Shown: positions 8,516-18,927, counted from the stretch's first letter. The stretch is DNA of 21,878 bases from Chara braunii (GCA_003427395.1 BFEA01000005.1:6250865-6272742); one strand, 5' to 3'. The notes: generated from the letters alone by a model not told the origin. Numbers and translations: made by a program.

Positions 8516-8664
8516 TTTCGTGTTCTATTAGTGGTTCCAGCCACTTGTAAGATGTGCACAAATACTCTATAAGAGTAGTTTTCATTTATACCATGACTGC
8601 AAAGGGCTAGGCGAGCTAGTTAAGTAGATTGTGATACGAGGTCCCTTAAAAAAAAACGTATGGG
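8516..8664. other. Unassigned spacer
   Basis: Nothing recognised, apart from a short A-run at 8649-8657. Confidence 0.4.
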
Positions 8665-9058
8665 TTGAAGAGTCTGTCTTTAGGAGGCACCACAACTTCA
8701 GCCAAGATCACCAGAGTCATTAGGCCAGGTGTCAGTCGATCCACGCAAGCAGCCAACCCACGAAAGTATGTGAGCTTCCAGAAGCAGGGAACAAAGGCAA
8801 GAGGGCCAACCGATAACCAACAAAAGATGTCTGGAAGGCGGATCAGCAAGTATAAACGCCCAGTATCATCAGCCAGCGGGATCAACTTTTCATGCGCAAA
8901 TTGCGAAAGCGGTAGAGGAGAAACCAGTGCCCAGTGAGGAAGGAGACGCCTAGTTACCATAGTTAGGGAGGAGGAAGAGGACGGCCATAGCCACAAAGGT
9001 TCGGAGGAGTACATTGCAGATGCATTCAAGGTGGATCCATTAGGGAGAGGGAGAGCAT
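8665..9058 (+). pseudogene. Possible coding remnant, family unknown
   Basis: An open frame from 8665 to the TGA at 8935-8937 (entered at TTG, no good ATG) reads basic Ser/Gln/Lys-rich protein ending in FSCANC. Past the stop, the same frame stays open to about 9058 (RRRLVTIVREEEEDGHSHKG, then EEYIADAFKVDPLG). The acidic/charged character and CxxC suggest a gag-like or linker fragment from a retroelement, possibly the one that left the protease piece at 8092-8355. I cannot assign a family. The minus-strand open frame over 8646-9092 is probably a shadow. Confidence 0.25.
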
Positions 9059-9546
9059 GAGCGTGACAGGGAGTTTGAGCGATACAAGACATGAGAGGGA
9101 GAGGGAGAGTAACACATCAGGGATAGGGGAGAGGAGTTACATACCTACTTGGTTTGTGTGCTGCAGGTGTCGTTGGAGGATACAATTTATTTGTATAATA
9201 CAATAATTCGGTGTGGTTTTCAGTGACCAAGTTTGGTTTTCATTACTCGGTGTCCAGTGTGACTTCTCACATGAATGTTCTATTGCGCATGGTGTGTAAT
9301 TGCATGTTGATTGGGAGTTGAATTAGTACAGTAGTGTAGAGTGCAGAGAATAGAGCAGAGTAGAGAGTAGAGAACATAATGGAGTAGAGAGTAGAAAGTA
9401 CCAGGAGAGTGGAGCAAAGAGTAGGGAGAGCAAGAGAGAGGGAGACAGAGACAAATAGACAAGAATGTGTTAAAGAGATAGGGAGGTGGAGGAAGGTAGA
9501 GAGAGAGAGAGAGGGACAGAGAGAGAGAGAGAGGGAGGGAGGGAGC

Positions 9547-9552
<6 letters not shown>
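9059..9552. other. Purine-rich spacer
   Basis: Mostly GAG/AGAG-rich, with an A/T-rich island around 9180-9300 (TACAATTTATTTGTATAATACAA). Degenerate AGTAGAGAG units occur at 9340-9430. No gene. Confidence 0.5.
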
Positions 9553-9612
<60 letters not shown>

Positions 9613-9816
9613 TGTTAGATAGAGGGAATTCGTTACAGAAAATGTGTTAGAGAGAGAGAAGGGAGGGGGAGGGAGGTAGAGACAGAGAGGGAGAGGGGGA
9701 CAAATGGCAAAGAAAATGTCTTAGATAGAAAAGAGAAGGGGAGGGGAGGGGAGGGAGAGAGAGGGAGAGAGGGACAGATGGCAAGGAAGAGAGGGGGAAG
9801 AGTGATAGAGAGAGAG

Positions 9817-9872
<56 letters not shown>
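9553..9872. repeat. (GA)n purine tract followed by (CT)n tract
   Basis: A pure (GA)n run occupies about 9551-9609. It continues as a nearly all-purine tract (GGGAGG, GAGAGA) to about 9816, where the strand bias flips at GAGAGAGCACTCTCTC into a pure (CT)n run, 9818-9872. The two runs are an inverted repeat of one another separated by about 210 bp. Open frames here encode Arg-Glu or Ser-Leu repeats and are artefacts. Confidence 0.92.
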
Positions 9873-9875
<3 letters not shown>

Positions 9876-9984
9876 GCATTGGGCGCGCACTTCATATAAG
9901 ACTTTTTGCCTGACAAGAACAGCCAAGGTGGCTCCATCCCCATGAGGAAGGGGTATTCGATGGAATTTAAATTTGTGTGTATGA

Positions 9985-11137
9985 AACCTCCGACAACATG
10001 TGGTTATGTCCAGCAGCCTGCGCAATTCGTACTATAGCAGCAGTAGGTGCAGCCGCCGCCACAGCAACATGTCCCACTCGTGTCCCAACCTGCAGCAGGC
10101 ACAAGGTTCTGGGCAACCAATGCAATGGATGCTCAAGATACCACTGTTAACTCCTAAACCTTTTTCAGGGGATAACAAAAAGGAGGAGGACCTTAATACT
10201 TGGGTTAGGACCGTGCCCACTTATGTGAGACACAAGCTCACAAGGCCCAAGGAAGAAGTCATTGTCGCTGCGTTCTTTCTAAAAGGATCAACAACTAGAT
10301 GGTTAGACGGGTTGGTACAACAGCACGGTTTGGTCAAGACGTCGGTGGTTGGGCACAAGCCCGAACTTTGGAGGAGTTCGTACGGGTAGTCAACAATAGG
10401 TGGCATGACCCTCAAGGAGCTTAAATGTCTACCGACTCGCTGGCAGGCCTAGCATCTAGGAAGTAACGTCAGTCCACAAGCCAACAGACACCGCAGAGCG
10501 CTTGATCGATGTCCCAAGCATGCGGTACGATCCACAGGTCCTCATGACCACTTATCTGCAATGTCTCCCTACAGACGTTAAGAATAAGTTGGTTGATGAC
10601 GCCTCCATAGAGGTACATGACTTCGCTTCATTTAGCAAACACGTGTTAGAGATAAATGCCAGCCTCGAGAATGCACAACAGACACTAATGGAGAAGGGGA
10701 AGAAGAAATTCCCCCAGGATTGGAAGAAGAAGGGCAATCTCATGTTTGTTGGCCATGATGGCAGCACCATTGAGATTGAGGACTTCTCTGGTCTTGGTGA
10801 AGAGACAGAGGAAGATGGGGGCACAGAGACTTCAGAGGGTGGAGTAGCTGCTCCCATTAGAGAAAAGGCTAAGGGGGTCGGGAAACGAAAGGGCAATCGG
10901 CCCAAGGGTCAAGTGGAACAAGCTCCACCCATGTGGGTGAAACTTGGATTAGAGTACGGTGTGTGGCATGACCGTGTTGCTTAAGGCACGTGTCTCTATT
11001 GTGGAGGGCATACTATGCCCCGCTGCAAGAGTAAGCGAGTCACGGTGAAGGTAGCATTCTATATACTGGTTGTAGGACCTTCTACCTCGGGTGGTGCATC
11101 TATGAGCACTTCCCAGGGAAACACATCGGGTCAATAG
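9985..11137 (+). pseudogene. Element B gag (capsid/nucleocapsid), broken
   Basis: Structural Gag protein. Visible parts are a Gln/Pro-rich N-terminal stretch (with two TAG codons at 10034-10050 in that frame), a capsid-like region (PKPFSGD, EEDLNTWVRTVPTYV, STTRWLDGLVQQ; near 10155-10325), then after a frameshift WHDPQGA, MRYDPQVLMTTYLQCLP, an acidic linker, and a nucleocapsid knuckle CLYCGGHTMPRC (about 10989-11024). The knuckle is two residues shorter than the canonical CX2CX4HX4C. Stops are near 10421 and at 10982-10984. The frame ends at TAG 11135-11137 after SGQ, equivalent to the gag end of copy C. The frameshift heptamer GGGAAAC lies at 11116-11122. Confidence 0.8.
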
Positions 11138-11967
11138 GAGTATTAGTTGATCTTACTCGGGCTAACGTGGTTACCTTACTCTCTCCACTTCACACGATGG
11201 CGGAGGCTATTGACCCCAATATCTCTGTGCAGGCAAATGCGGACCAATCGATACTCTATTTGATGGATGTGTCTCGATTCCTTTGAGGAGTTAGAAACTG
11301 AGTGGTCAGAGACTGAGTGGTTAGAGAAGGACCCTAGAAACTCCTGGACGATATTATCGGTGTAGGTGACCGAAAGGTCGGAACCTTCACAAACATAGGT
11401 TCTACGCGAAATTTCACAAGTTGTGCTTGTGTGGATAGGTTGCGCTTAGGGGACCAAGTGCAGCGGCTTAGCAGGTTTGTAGCACATACCTTTGCCAACA
11501 ACCACTCCATGGTAGTCCAGGACTATGTGAAGGACGTAGTTTGCACCTTCTCCTATGGAGGAGGGAAACTGAGACACAAGATCTCGTTTTTGGTTAGTGA
11601 TGAGCTGCCTTTCGATATGTTGCTAGGTATGTACTACCTTGAGGTTGCTAAGCCTCAGTTTGACTAGGATAGGAAGGTGATGATGTACAAGTTGCCAAAT
11701 GGGAGGACCGTTAAACTGCAGAAGTACAAAGCAAGCAGGGTAGATGAGTCTTATGGTTGTTTGTGCACCTCAACTTTCTATAGTTATTACAAGCAGAATT
11801 TTGAGGAGGATATGTATCTAGTCTTTGTCTATAAGAAAGGGGAGGCTGTAAAACACCCCTAGAGATAGAAGCAATTGTCTCTCAATATCCATACCTTTTT
11901 TAGGAGCCTAGGGCCGTAGTCGAGAGGGAAATTGTCTGCGCAATTAAAGTCGTTCCAAGTAGCAAGG
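11123..11967 (+). pseudogene. Element B protease and protease-RT linker, cut by insertion of C
   Basis: Opens in the -1 frame relative to gag (GKHIGSIGVLVDLTRANVV), followed by MAEAIDP and an EELETEW segment in which 15 bp are tandemly duplicated (11297-11311, 11312-11326). The active-site motif is N-I-G-S-TRNFTS (11392-11403): the catalytic Asp has become Asn. The distal part is intact (SDELPFDMLLGMYYLEVAKP), followed by TAG near 11665 and the YGCLCTSTFYSYY linker. The coding similarity stops at 11967, where the LTR of element C begins. Confidence 0.85.
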
Positions 11968-12317
11968 TGCAAGGAAGATGTGCAATAGCGGACTTCAAAA
12001 ATCAAACAGCATCATACACATGAGACCAGATAGTCGTGACCTCGAACCAATAGCAAAATTGCAACACGAGTTCCACCAAATAAGAGTACAGCAAAAGCTC
12101 ATAATTGACAATGTTGCAATAGTCTCATCATCATCAACGAAGAACCAATGTCGATATCCTATCTAGCGCTCGACGCCCAGACTACAGATGGCAGATCTTA
12201 TCTAGCCTAATCTACAATGTCGTCGATGACGTCAACAACTCCCCGAAGTACGAGCAGATCTCGGCCAATGCCGCATGCTTCAAGCACCATGTATGTCTTT
12301 CGTATCACTCACAACCT
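11968..12317 (-). repeat. Element C 3' LTR (3' portion only)
   Basis: Aligned without gaps to 18949-19298; about 24 differences over the first 346 bp by eye. The outer end is TGCAAGG on the plus strand, that is, ..CCTTGCA on the element strand, the usual CA terminus. Similarity stops at CACAACCT (12310-12317), beyond which the sequence is pol, not LTR. No polypurine tract precedes it. This is best explained by a deletion. Confidence 0.85.
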
Positions 12318-12515
12318 TCGCATTCAGCGTCGCGAAGGGAACTGGTCAGTTTCCTTGAATGGTGCAAGCTTAGAGGCATGAAAAACAGGGTAAGTGCAAA
12401 GGTGTCCAGGGATCCGAATGACATATGAGGGTCTGTCTGGTTCATCCCCAACTACATCCAAAACCTCCCATGGTCCAAAGTATTGTGGCATGCGCTTACG
12501 GGAAATCCCGTGCTC
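12318..12515 (-). pseudogene. Element C integrase C-terminus (GPF/Y-like), truncated
   Basis: Continues integrase after a frameshift near 12515. It reads SRKRMPQYFGPWEVLDVVG, PSYVIRIPGHL and YPVFHASKLAPFKETDQFPS on the minus strand. It stops abruptly after F-P-S-R-R, where copy A continues for over 100 codons with the chromodomain-like tail. A few bases later the LTR starts. The tail and the polypurine tract are therefore deleted. The GPW triplet corresponds to the GPF/Y motif. Confidence 0.75.
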
Positions 12516-13999
12516 CTACCCCAGTTTTGAAGCCTTGACCCAGACCCTGTCCCCTACCTGAAACATAGATGGGTGGCGGTGCTTGTTCTCAGATTTGATC
12601 ATCGCCACCTGTGCTTTGTGCATATGTTCTACTGCCCACTGCATATGACTCTCATATCTATAAGCGAATTCCAAAGTGCCTGGAGCAGCAGTAGGCTGGT
12701 TCTCAGGTAGCAGAAAGTCAAGGGGGAGTCTAGGTTTGAACGTTAGAAGTAGGTTGTTAGGACTTACTCCCGTGGCACTATGAACTGTGTTGTTGTATAG
12801 GTTGGCGATGAGAGCAAGCTTCTCATCACAGTCCACTTGATTAGGCTTAATGTAGTTCCTTAGCAAGTGTTGAACAGCGCGGTTCATTTGCTCTGCCTGT
12901 CCGTTTGCCTTTAGATGATTTCCAGATGTCATCTGCAGTTGCGTTCCTTGTTCGGCAGCTGCGGCCTTCCACAGTTCACTGGTGCATTGGACATCCCTGT
13001 CGTTGATTATAGACTTCGGCAGGCCAAAATCTCTGACCCAGTTTTCGTTAAATAGCTTGATAACGTACTCGGTCTTTGTTGTTTCCGGCATGGCCACTAA
13101 CCTAGCGTACTTGCTAAATCTATCCACGATGACGTAGATGTACCTCATGCCACTCTTGTTGGTGATTAGCATATCCATGAAGTCCATGGACAGGCTTTCA
13201 CCAGGCCTTTCCGGAATGGGAAGGGGCTTGAGCAGCCCAAGAGGAGCTTGTGTCCGGGGCTTGTCACGTTGATAAACTTGACAAGTCTTGACATAGAACT
13301 TGGCATCTCTCATCATCGTGGGCCACCAGAACCGCTGCAACAGATTGGTTGCAGTCTTCTTGAAACCAAAATGTCCCGTGGCATCGTGACTCTCACCTAA
13401 AAATAAACTACGCAACGACTCTCTAGTAGGAACACACAAACGTTTATTTCCGGTCTTCTCAATGAACAGCAAGCCGCTGACCAACTCAAACTCGACAGAA
13501 GTCACCTTGTCCTTCGCCTCGAGTCTGCGTATTATCTCGAACATGAACTGGTCCTCGCGATAGGCTTCCACCAAAGAGCGAGTGGCATCGTCTGCACGCT
13601 CAAACTCAATGATCAGCGCACCGGAGAAGTCTGGCCTACACGACAGCTCGTCAACAACTTTGTTGCACTCACGTTTGAGGTATTGTGGCTCGAAGTCATA
13701 CTGCTCAATGACTTCGATCCAGCGTTTCAGCGCATAGGAGAGCACAGGCTGAGTCCTCATCCACTTTAGGGTTTGATGATCAGTCCTGACGATGAAGAAC
13801 CTCCCAAGGAGATAGTGCCTCCAATGGGTTAGCGCTTTATAGATCGCGTACAGCTCCTTCCCATAGGTGAACTCGGCCAACTTCTAAGAGGGCATCTTTT
13901 GGGACATGTACTCCCCTGGCCTCAACTTTGGCCCCTCCTGCTGCGCTAGCACGACACCAATGCTATACTGATTGGCATCCGTGGTTACTATGAACGGCT
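12516..13999 (-). pseudogene. Element C RNase H-integrase
   Basis: The longest open stretch in the window lies here: 454 codons, 13880 down to 12516, ending at TAG after WVKASKLG. Upstream, RNase H begins VTTDANQYSIGVVLAQQ (catalytic Asp kept) and is interrupted by TAG near 13886 and a poly-T frameshift at about 14010. After DHQTLKW, RNase H ends at VVDELSCRPD (normally DALSR). Integrase has H-x4-H in SHDATGHFG, but the zinc site reads C-Q-V-Y, the second Cys replaced by Tyr. The DDE core is present: SMDFMD, INDRDV and NGQAEQMNR. The ATG at 13880 is internal to the ancestral polyprotein, not a natural start. Confidence 0.92.
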
Positions 14000-14960
14000 T
14001 GTCATTAAAAAAAAAAAGGATCAGGAAGTTTCAAGACCTCATGATGCGTCAACACGTGCTTCACATGTCTGAAAGCAGCCTCGCACCTGTCTGTCCACTC
14101 CCGTGGGGTGTCAAGGCGGGTCAAGTCAGTCAAAGGAGCGGCCACTCTGCCATAGTTTTTAACAAAGTTGCGGTAGTAGCCGGTCATCCCTAAGAAAAAC
14201 CTCATCTCAGTCACAGACTGAGGACGCGGTCAGTCACGAATGTTGGCCACCTTCGTGTCATCGGGCTTCAAACCCTCCGGGGAATCTCATGACCCAAGTA
14301 CACGATCCGGGTGCGACCAAACTCACATTTTCCCCCGTTGATCTTGAACTTGTGTTGCCGGAGGAGACTGAGGACTTTCCAAGTAGTCATCGAGGAGACT
14401 GAGCAACATGCCCCTCGACAGTCCTACTAAAAATGAGTATGTCATCGAGGTACACGATGACAAACTTATCCAAGTAGTCATGAAAGATCCGCTTCATAGC
14501 ATGCTGAAAGGTGCCAGGAGCATTGCAAAGGCCAAAACGCATGACCACAAACTCATACAGACCGTACCTGGTCTAAAAAGCAGTTTTGTGCTGATCCTCG
14601 GGCCATATTGCAATCTGATGGTACCCGGACTTCGGATCTATCTTACAGAAGTACCGGCACCCTTGCACTCTATCTAGCAAATCGTCGATGCACGGTAGGG
14701 GCTCTCGATTCTTGACAGTGATGGCATTGCCAATGCACGTACTCAGCGTACCCCCTTCTTTGGCACAAGGGGAGACACTCGCCCGGATCCAACCATTCTC
14801 TACGACTTCCTTGAGCTGTCGGCGAAGCTCGTCAAACTCGCCTGGAGACATCCGATAGATCCTACCCTTCGGGATGCTAGACTCTGGGATAATCTCTATC
14901 GCGTGGACGACCTCCCTCTCGACAACCCCTGTTGGATCTTCAAATAGAGCAGGGTACTTA
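14000..14960 (-). pseudogene. Element C reverse transcriptase
   Basis: RT domain on the minus strand. Motifs are KGRIYRMSPGEFDELRRQL, EPLPCIDDLLDRVQG, KIDPKSGYHQIAIWPEDQHK, then TAG at 14573-14575 (a Gln codon in copies A and D), [20 protein letters not shown] and the intact catalytic YLDDILIFS (codons 14441-14452). Beyond it a small duplication/insertion (14361-14403) and frameshifts break the frame. The thumb/connection region resumes as MRFFLGMTGYYRNFVKNYG and EWTDRCEAAFRHVKH. In the MCIDYRGLN region the copy is scrambled (GGTLSTCIGNAITVKN), consistent with a small deletion. Confidence 0.9.
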
Positions 14961-15748
14961 GCAACTACTCCCTCTATCTCCAACGGCATTTTCACCGGCT
15001 CGCCTGCTGCAGAGACATAAACTAGATACATACCCTCCTCCAGATTTTGCTTATCATAGTTATAGAACGCAGTTGCACACATGCATCCATAGGACTCAAT
15101 CAGACTACTAGCCTGAAACTTATGTAATCTGGCGGTCCCCCCACCTGGCAAAGTGTGTTTAACCACTTTTCGGTCCCAGTCAAACTGGGGCTGTGCAACG
15201 GAGAGGAAGTACATACCTAACAAGATATCCATAGGGAGATCATCGCTCACTAGGAACGAGACGCGATATCTCAGTTCCCCTCCCGCGTAAGGAAAGAGAC
15301 ACTGAATGTCCTAAAGGTAGTCGTTGACTACCATGCGCTGTTTGTTGGCACAGGTCGACTCCACAGGTCGACTCAGGCACAACACTTGCCCCTGTAAGCG
15401 CAGCCTCTCAATGAACGCACGACTAGTGAAGTTTCGTGTCGAGTAAGTATCATAACAGGCCCCGGCCTTGCAGCCACCTATTACTACCTCGCTGACGAAC
15501 ATCTCACCCTTAGGGGCTTTAGCCAATGTCGTCCAAGAAGTTAGTGGGTCTGATCTAGACCACTCCTCCTCTAGCTCCTCTAAAGACTCACACACATTCA
15601 TCGAACAGAGGCTTGATGGGTCTGAATGTGTTTGCGGGACGACGACGGAGTCAATAGCTTGGGCCATCTCTCGAGATGGTGAGGGTGCGTCCACCACGTC
15701 GACCCTAGCAGGAACACCTACTATTCCTACTGGCCCAACGCGTTTCCT
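14961..15748 (-). pseudogene. Element C protease region of pol
   Basis: Opens in the -1 frame over the end of gag (GPVGIVGVPARVDVVDAPSP), then MAQAIDS and CESLEELEEEWSRSDP. The active site at 15440-15451 reads D-T-Y-S (canonical DTGS/A with Gly changed to Tyr), followed by TRNFTS. One TAG at 15311-15313 interrupts NDYL.DIQ; it is in frame with the continuation SDDLPMDILLGMYFLSVAQP. The linker YGCMCATAFYNYDKQN precedes RT. Apart from the stop and the Gly substitution, the region is colinear with A and B. Confidence 0.88.
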
Positions 15749-17681
15749 GAAGCGGTGCCAGAACTGCAGGCAACATTGCTACCAACGGGAGCAGAGGATC
15801 CCAACGCCCGCCCCATCGTAGGCGGGATCTTCTCGGTCACCTTCTTATTTCGGCACTTGAACTGGTTATGACCATATTGGCCACAACGGATACAAGCCTG
15901 CCGCGTATACCGATCTCTCCACACGTCCTCACTGAAACCCGCTTTCTCCCATGGAGGAGCATTGCGGTCGACTTGACTCATAGACCGAGAACCTCCACGG
16001 CGTCTACCGATTACCTTACCTTTCTGAGTTACGGCAACAACTACTCCACCCCCTGAGGCTTCTACGCTGCTTGACTCTGAACCCACTCCCGCCTGGAACT
16101 CGTCATCCAACTGGATGGCGGATTCATCGTTGTCGACGAACACTATGCGTCCCTTCGCTTTGCAGTTAGGAGGCAGTGTCTTTTTCCTACCATCCGTCGT
16201 GGGCGTTTAACCATGCCCTATCTTTGCTTCAAGGTCTAGGGCCTTCTTGCTAAACGAGGGAAAGTTGTGCATGTTGATGTTGGCCTCACCTGCCAACTGA
16301 TTCCTGAGAGGCATAGGAAATCATCTCAGGTAGGAGGTGAGTAAGACCTGGGGGTCATAGCGCACCCAGGGACACAGATTAAACGCTCTACTGCATTTGT
16401 GGCCTCCCTTTCTGACTTAAACTGCCTAGTATTCAGAATCAGGATCGCATCAGTGGTTTTTTGGGCCTCCTGAGGATCATGCCACATGTCTTCCACCAAC
16501 TTGAGGAAGTCATCCAGTTTCTGGGTGACCGCCCAAGCGCGGAAGTCATGACCGTATCCCTGCAACTGCACTAAACCACTCAACCATCTTGTTGCACTCC
16601 CCTCTAGATAGGAGGCAGCCACAAGCACTTCCTCATGCGGCAAGGTAAGTTTGCACTTAACGTATACTGGCACTGACCTCCACCATGTGTCGAGGTCTTC
16701 GCCCCCCTTGTCCCCTTTGAAGGGTTTAGGAGCGTCGATGGCCGTCTTCGGAACCCACTGACTTTATCCCGGTACCTGCATCATTCCAAGGTGTGGACCC
16801 GGATGAGCAAGCTGTTGCACTATCTGTTGTTGGGGCTGTGTACCCTGCGGTTGTGCAGGCTGCCCGCTTACAGCAACCTGCGACGGAGGTTGGGAGAACA
16901 CTGTCTGTACAAGAACCTGTACACTAGGACCTGTTGAGAACCCTCCTGCAAACAGCATACCCAGGGAAACGGTTTGGACCGATGTTGGAGAGACATATGG
17001 GGATACCCGAGTCACCAGTGGGAGATAAAAAGGAGGTTGTACAACGGGTCAGGCACCGAGCCCGGACAGCGATGGTGCTGCCTGCGCTCCCCTGACCAGC
17101 AAGGCCAGACTCTGCTGGATGTCCTGAAGGAGAGTCGTGTGGTGGTCCTGCATCTCTACAACACCTAACAGGGTTGTCCGCAACGTCCTCACATCTGCAT
17201 CCATGTGCGTCAGATCCATCCTCTCTAACTCACTAATGTTCGCTTCTCTCCGCTGCATCCTGGCTCTTCTTCTAATCATTTTTTCCTTCTCCACTTTTAT
17301 CTCTCCTAAACCCCTCTGTAGTTGTACCTCCTGTAGTGCTGCCTGTTGTATGGCGATCTCATCAGAAGTCAACACTATAGGCTGGCTTGCCATGACGCCA
17401 GTTGAATGACTCAGGGTCTGCACGACCGTTGACCCTACGGCCCCTGAACTACTAGCCTGGGAACTGTGTTGCGCAGCGGTTGCCATGGTTGTTGAAGCAG
17501 CTTCACTTGCGAATGCCCTGCTGGCCTTTGTTATCCTAGCTCTCCGTTGTTGCTCCTGTCTCTCCCTAAGCTGGCGGAACAGTAACCTATCACCCTCAGG
17601 TCCTAATGCCACGTGGGCAATCGAGCGTCTAGCCGATCGCAAGATCCGGTCGTCCTCACTAGTGGTATCCCTATCGCTCAT
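15727..17681 (-). pseudogene. Element C gag with coiled-coil N-terminus and CCHC zinc knuckle
   Basis: Gag starts at ATG 17681 (MSDRDTTSEDDRILRSARR). The first 210 codons are rich in Arg/Glu/Gln with heptad-like stretches (QQAALQEVQLQRGLGEIKVE; ISELERMDLTHMDADV), suggesting a coiled coil. A Pro/Gln-rich segment (17048-16767) and the capsid-like region follow (PKPFKGDKGGEDLDTWWRSV, SATRWLSGLVQLQG, VEDMWHDPQEA). These three parts share one frame, interrupted only by TGA 17049-17051 and TAA 16764-16766. A frameshift near 16330 and a stop near 16209 precede the nucleocapsid part, where CIRCGQYGHNQFKC (15853-15894) is a perfect CX2CX4HX4C. Gag ends at TAG 15727-15729 after LGQ. Confidence 0.88.
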
Positions 17682-18927
17682 AAGCTACAGAGTTGTACAC
17701 AATCTGCACTAGGTCACTCTTTGATGCCTACCGCAGCGTAGTGCACCGACCGATTGCATTAATCGATGGTTGCGTCAAAGTAGATACATTTGAGTCCAAC
17801 AAGTAAGTTCAGATTCCTACAAGTGAAAACTATTTTACTTTGACTAATCCGCAAACAGAAAGCACAATGAACAGATAACAATTCTAACTATGTTGTCTGT
17901 CAGATGTTAATGGTTGTACATCAACTAATCAAAATAAACATAGAATCATTTGTTGGGTTTGTTTGCAGAGTGGAATCTTTCCCAAACTTATCACCTAGAA
18001 TCTACCCCTCCCTCAGTTCTTCCTGAATGTCTCTTGTCGTCAACGTTCCTGAGCAATCCGGAACAGCGTGCATGTCTAAAGGTGTGCACACGGCCCACCC
18101 CTATACCCCGAGTTCTACTGAGCTGGCCAGCCCTGCACAGTCTTTATCCTCGCGTGCACCGAGCCTTACACCAACCAATTGGCTGATCAGGAGGCGTTTT
18201 TATGGACGGCCCCCGAAGTCCTCAGGAATTATTTAACGTCGCAAACAAAACGACAATCACAGCCAATGGAAGGTACCCCACCAGTGCTTATTTATACACG
18301 CCCGGTCTCGTCTGTCCCATAGGGTTGGCCTGCCCCTCAGAACCCCTCTACAGCACAACGAGCAGACAAAGGACAAAGCAGCAAAGCATGCGTGCTCTAC
18401 ACCCGATGGGTTGGCATGGTGATTGTGACCCAGTGCTTCGTCTAGGGCCTTTCAGATACCACCGCCCTCTCCTTCCATATGGTCCACGTGAAGACTGGCG
18501 ACTCTCAAGGTTGAGCGCACACGACTCCTCACATGAAAGGACTCTCAAGACAGAACACGCATCCTCACGGTAAGAAGTGTCGAAAAGGGTAGATAAGGTT
18601 AGGTGCAACGTACCTCAAAATAGCTGCCCCCAACCACAGATATTTTCACTAAATGACCCGATGTTGATTGTGATGACCAATCGCTGCTTCGGCACAACCA
18701 GCATTGCACCACCGTTCCACCTCAGCATCACGCATCGGATAGTTCTCATCACACTGCGAACACCCAATATTCACTGCATAGCCTTTCTGGCAATCCCCTC
18801 TCCTCCTGGGTACCCTGCTTATCTTCGCCCTTCTCACTACACATGTTCCACGGCACGGTCGCTCACCGCACACACCACGTGCATACACCGCATTAGGCAG
18901 AAGACAAGAGCCAAATTAGCGCACTGA
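17682..18927 (-). other. Element C leader between PBS and gag
   Basis: About 1.25 kb with no recognised retroviral domain. It contains an open minus-strand frame at 18888-18649 (79 codons) with paired cysteines (GCSQCDENYPMRD, then WCNAGCAEA), described under findings. On the plus strand CCAATGG at 18263 and TTATTTATACAC at 18288-18299 resemble CCAAT and TATA elements, which I regard as chance. The A/T-rich part 17800-17960 holds nothing identifiable. Confidence 0.55.

Noticed and set aside
9409-10025. Arg-Glu repeat and Ser-Leu repeat proteins
   Set aside because: Products of the (GA)n and (CT)n tracts.
18263-18299. CCAAT and TATA-like elements on the plus strand (CCAATGG, TTATTTATACAC)
   Set aside because: They lie inside the leader of the minus-strand element C, antisense to it, and no plus-strand gene follows; such motifs occur by chance.
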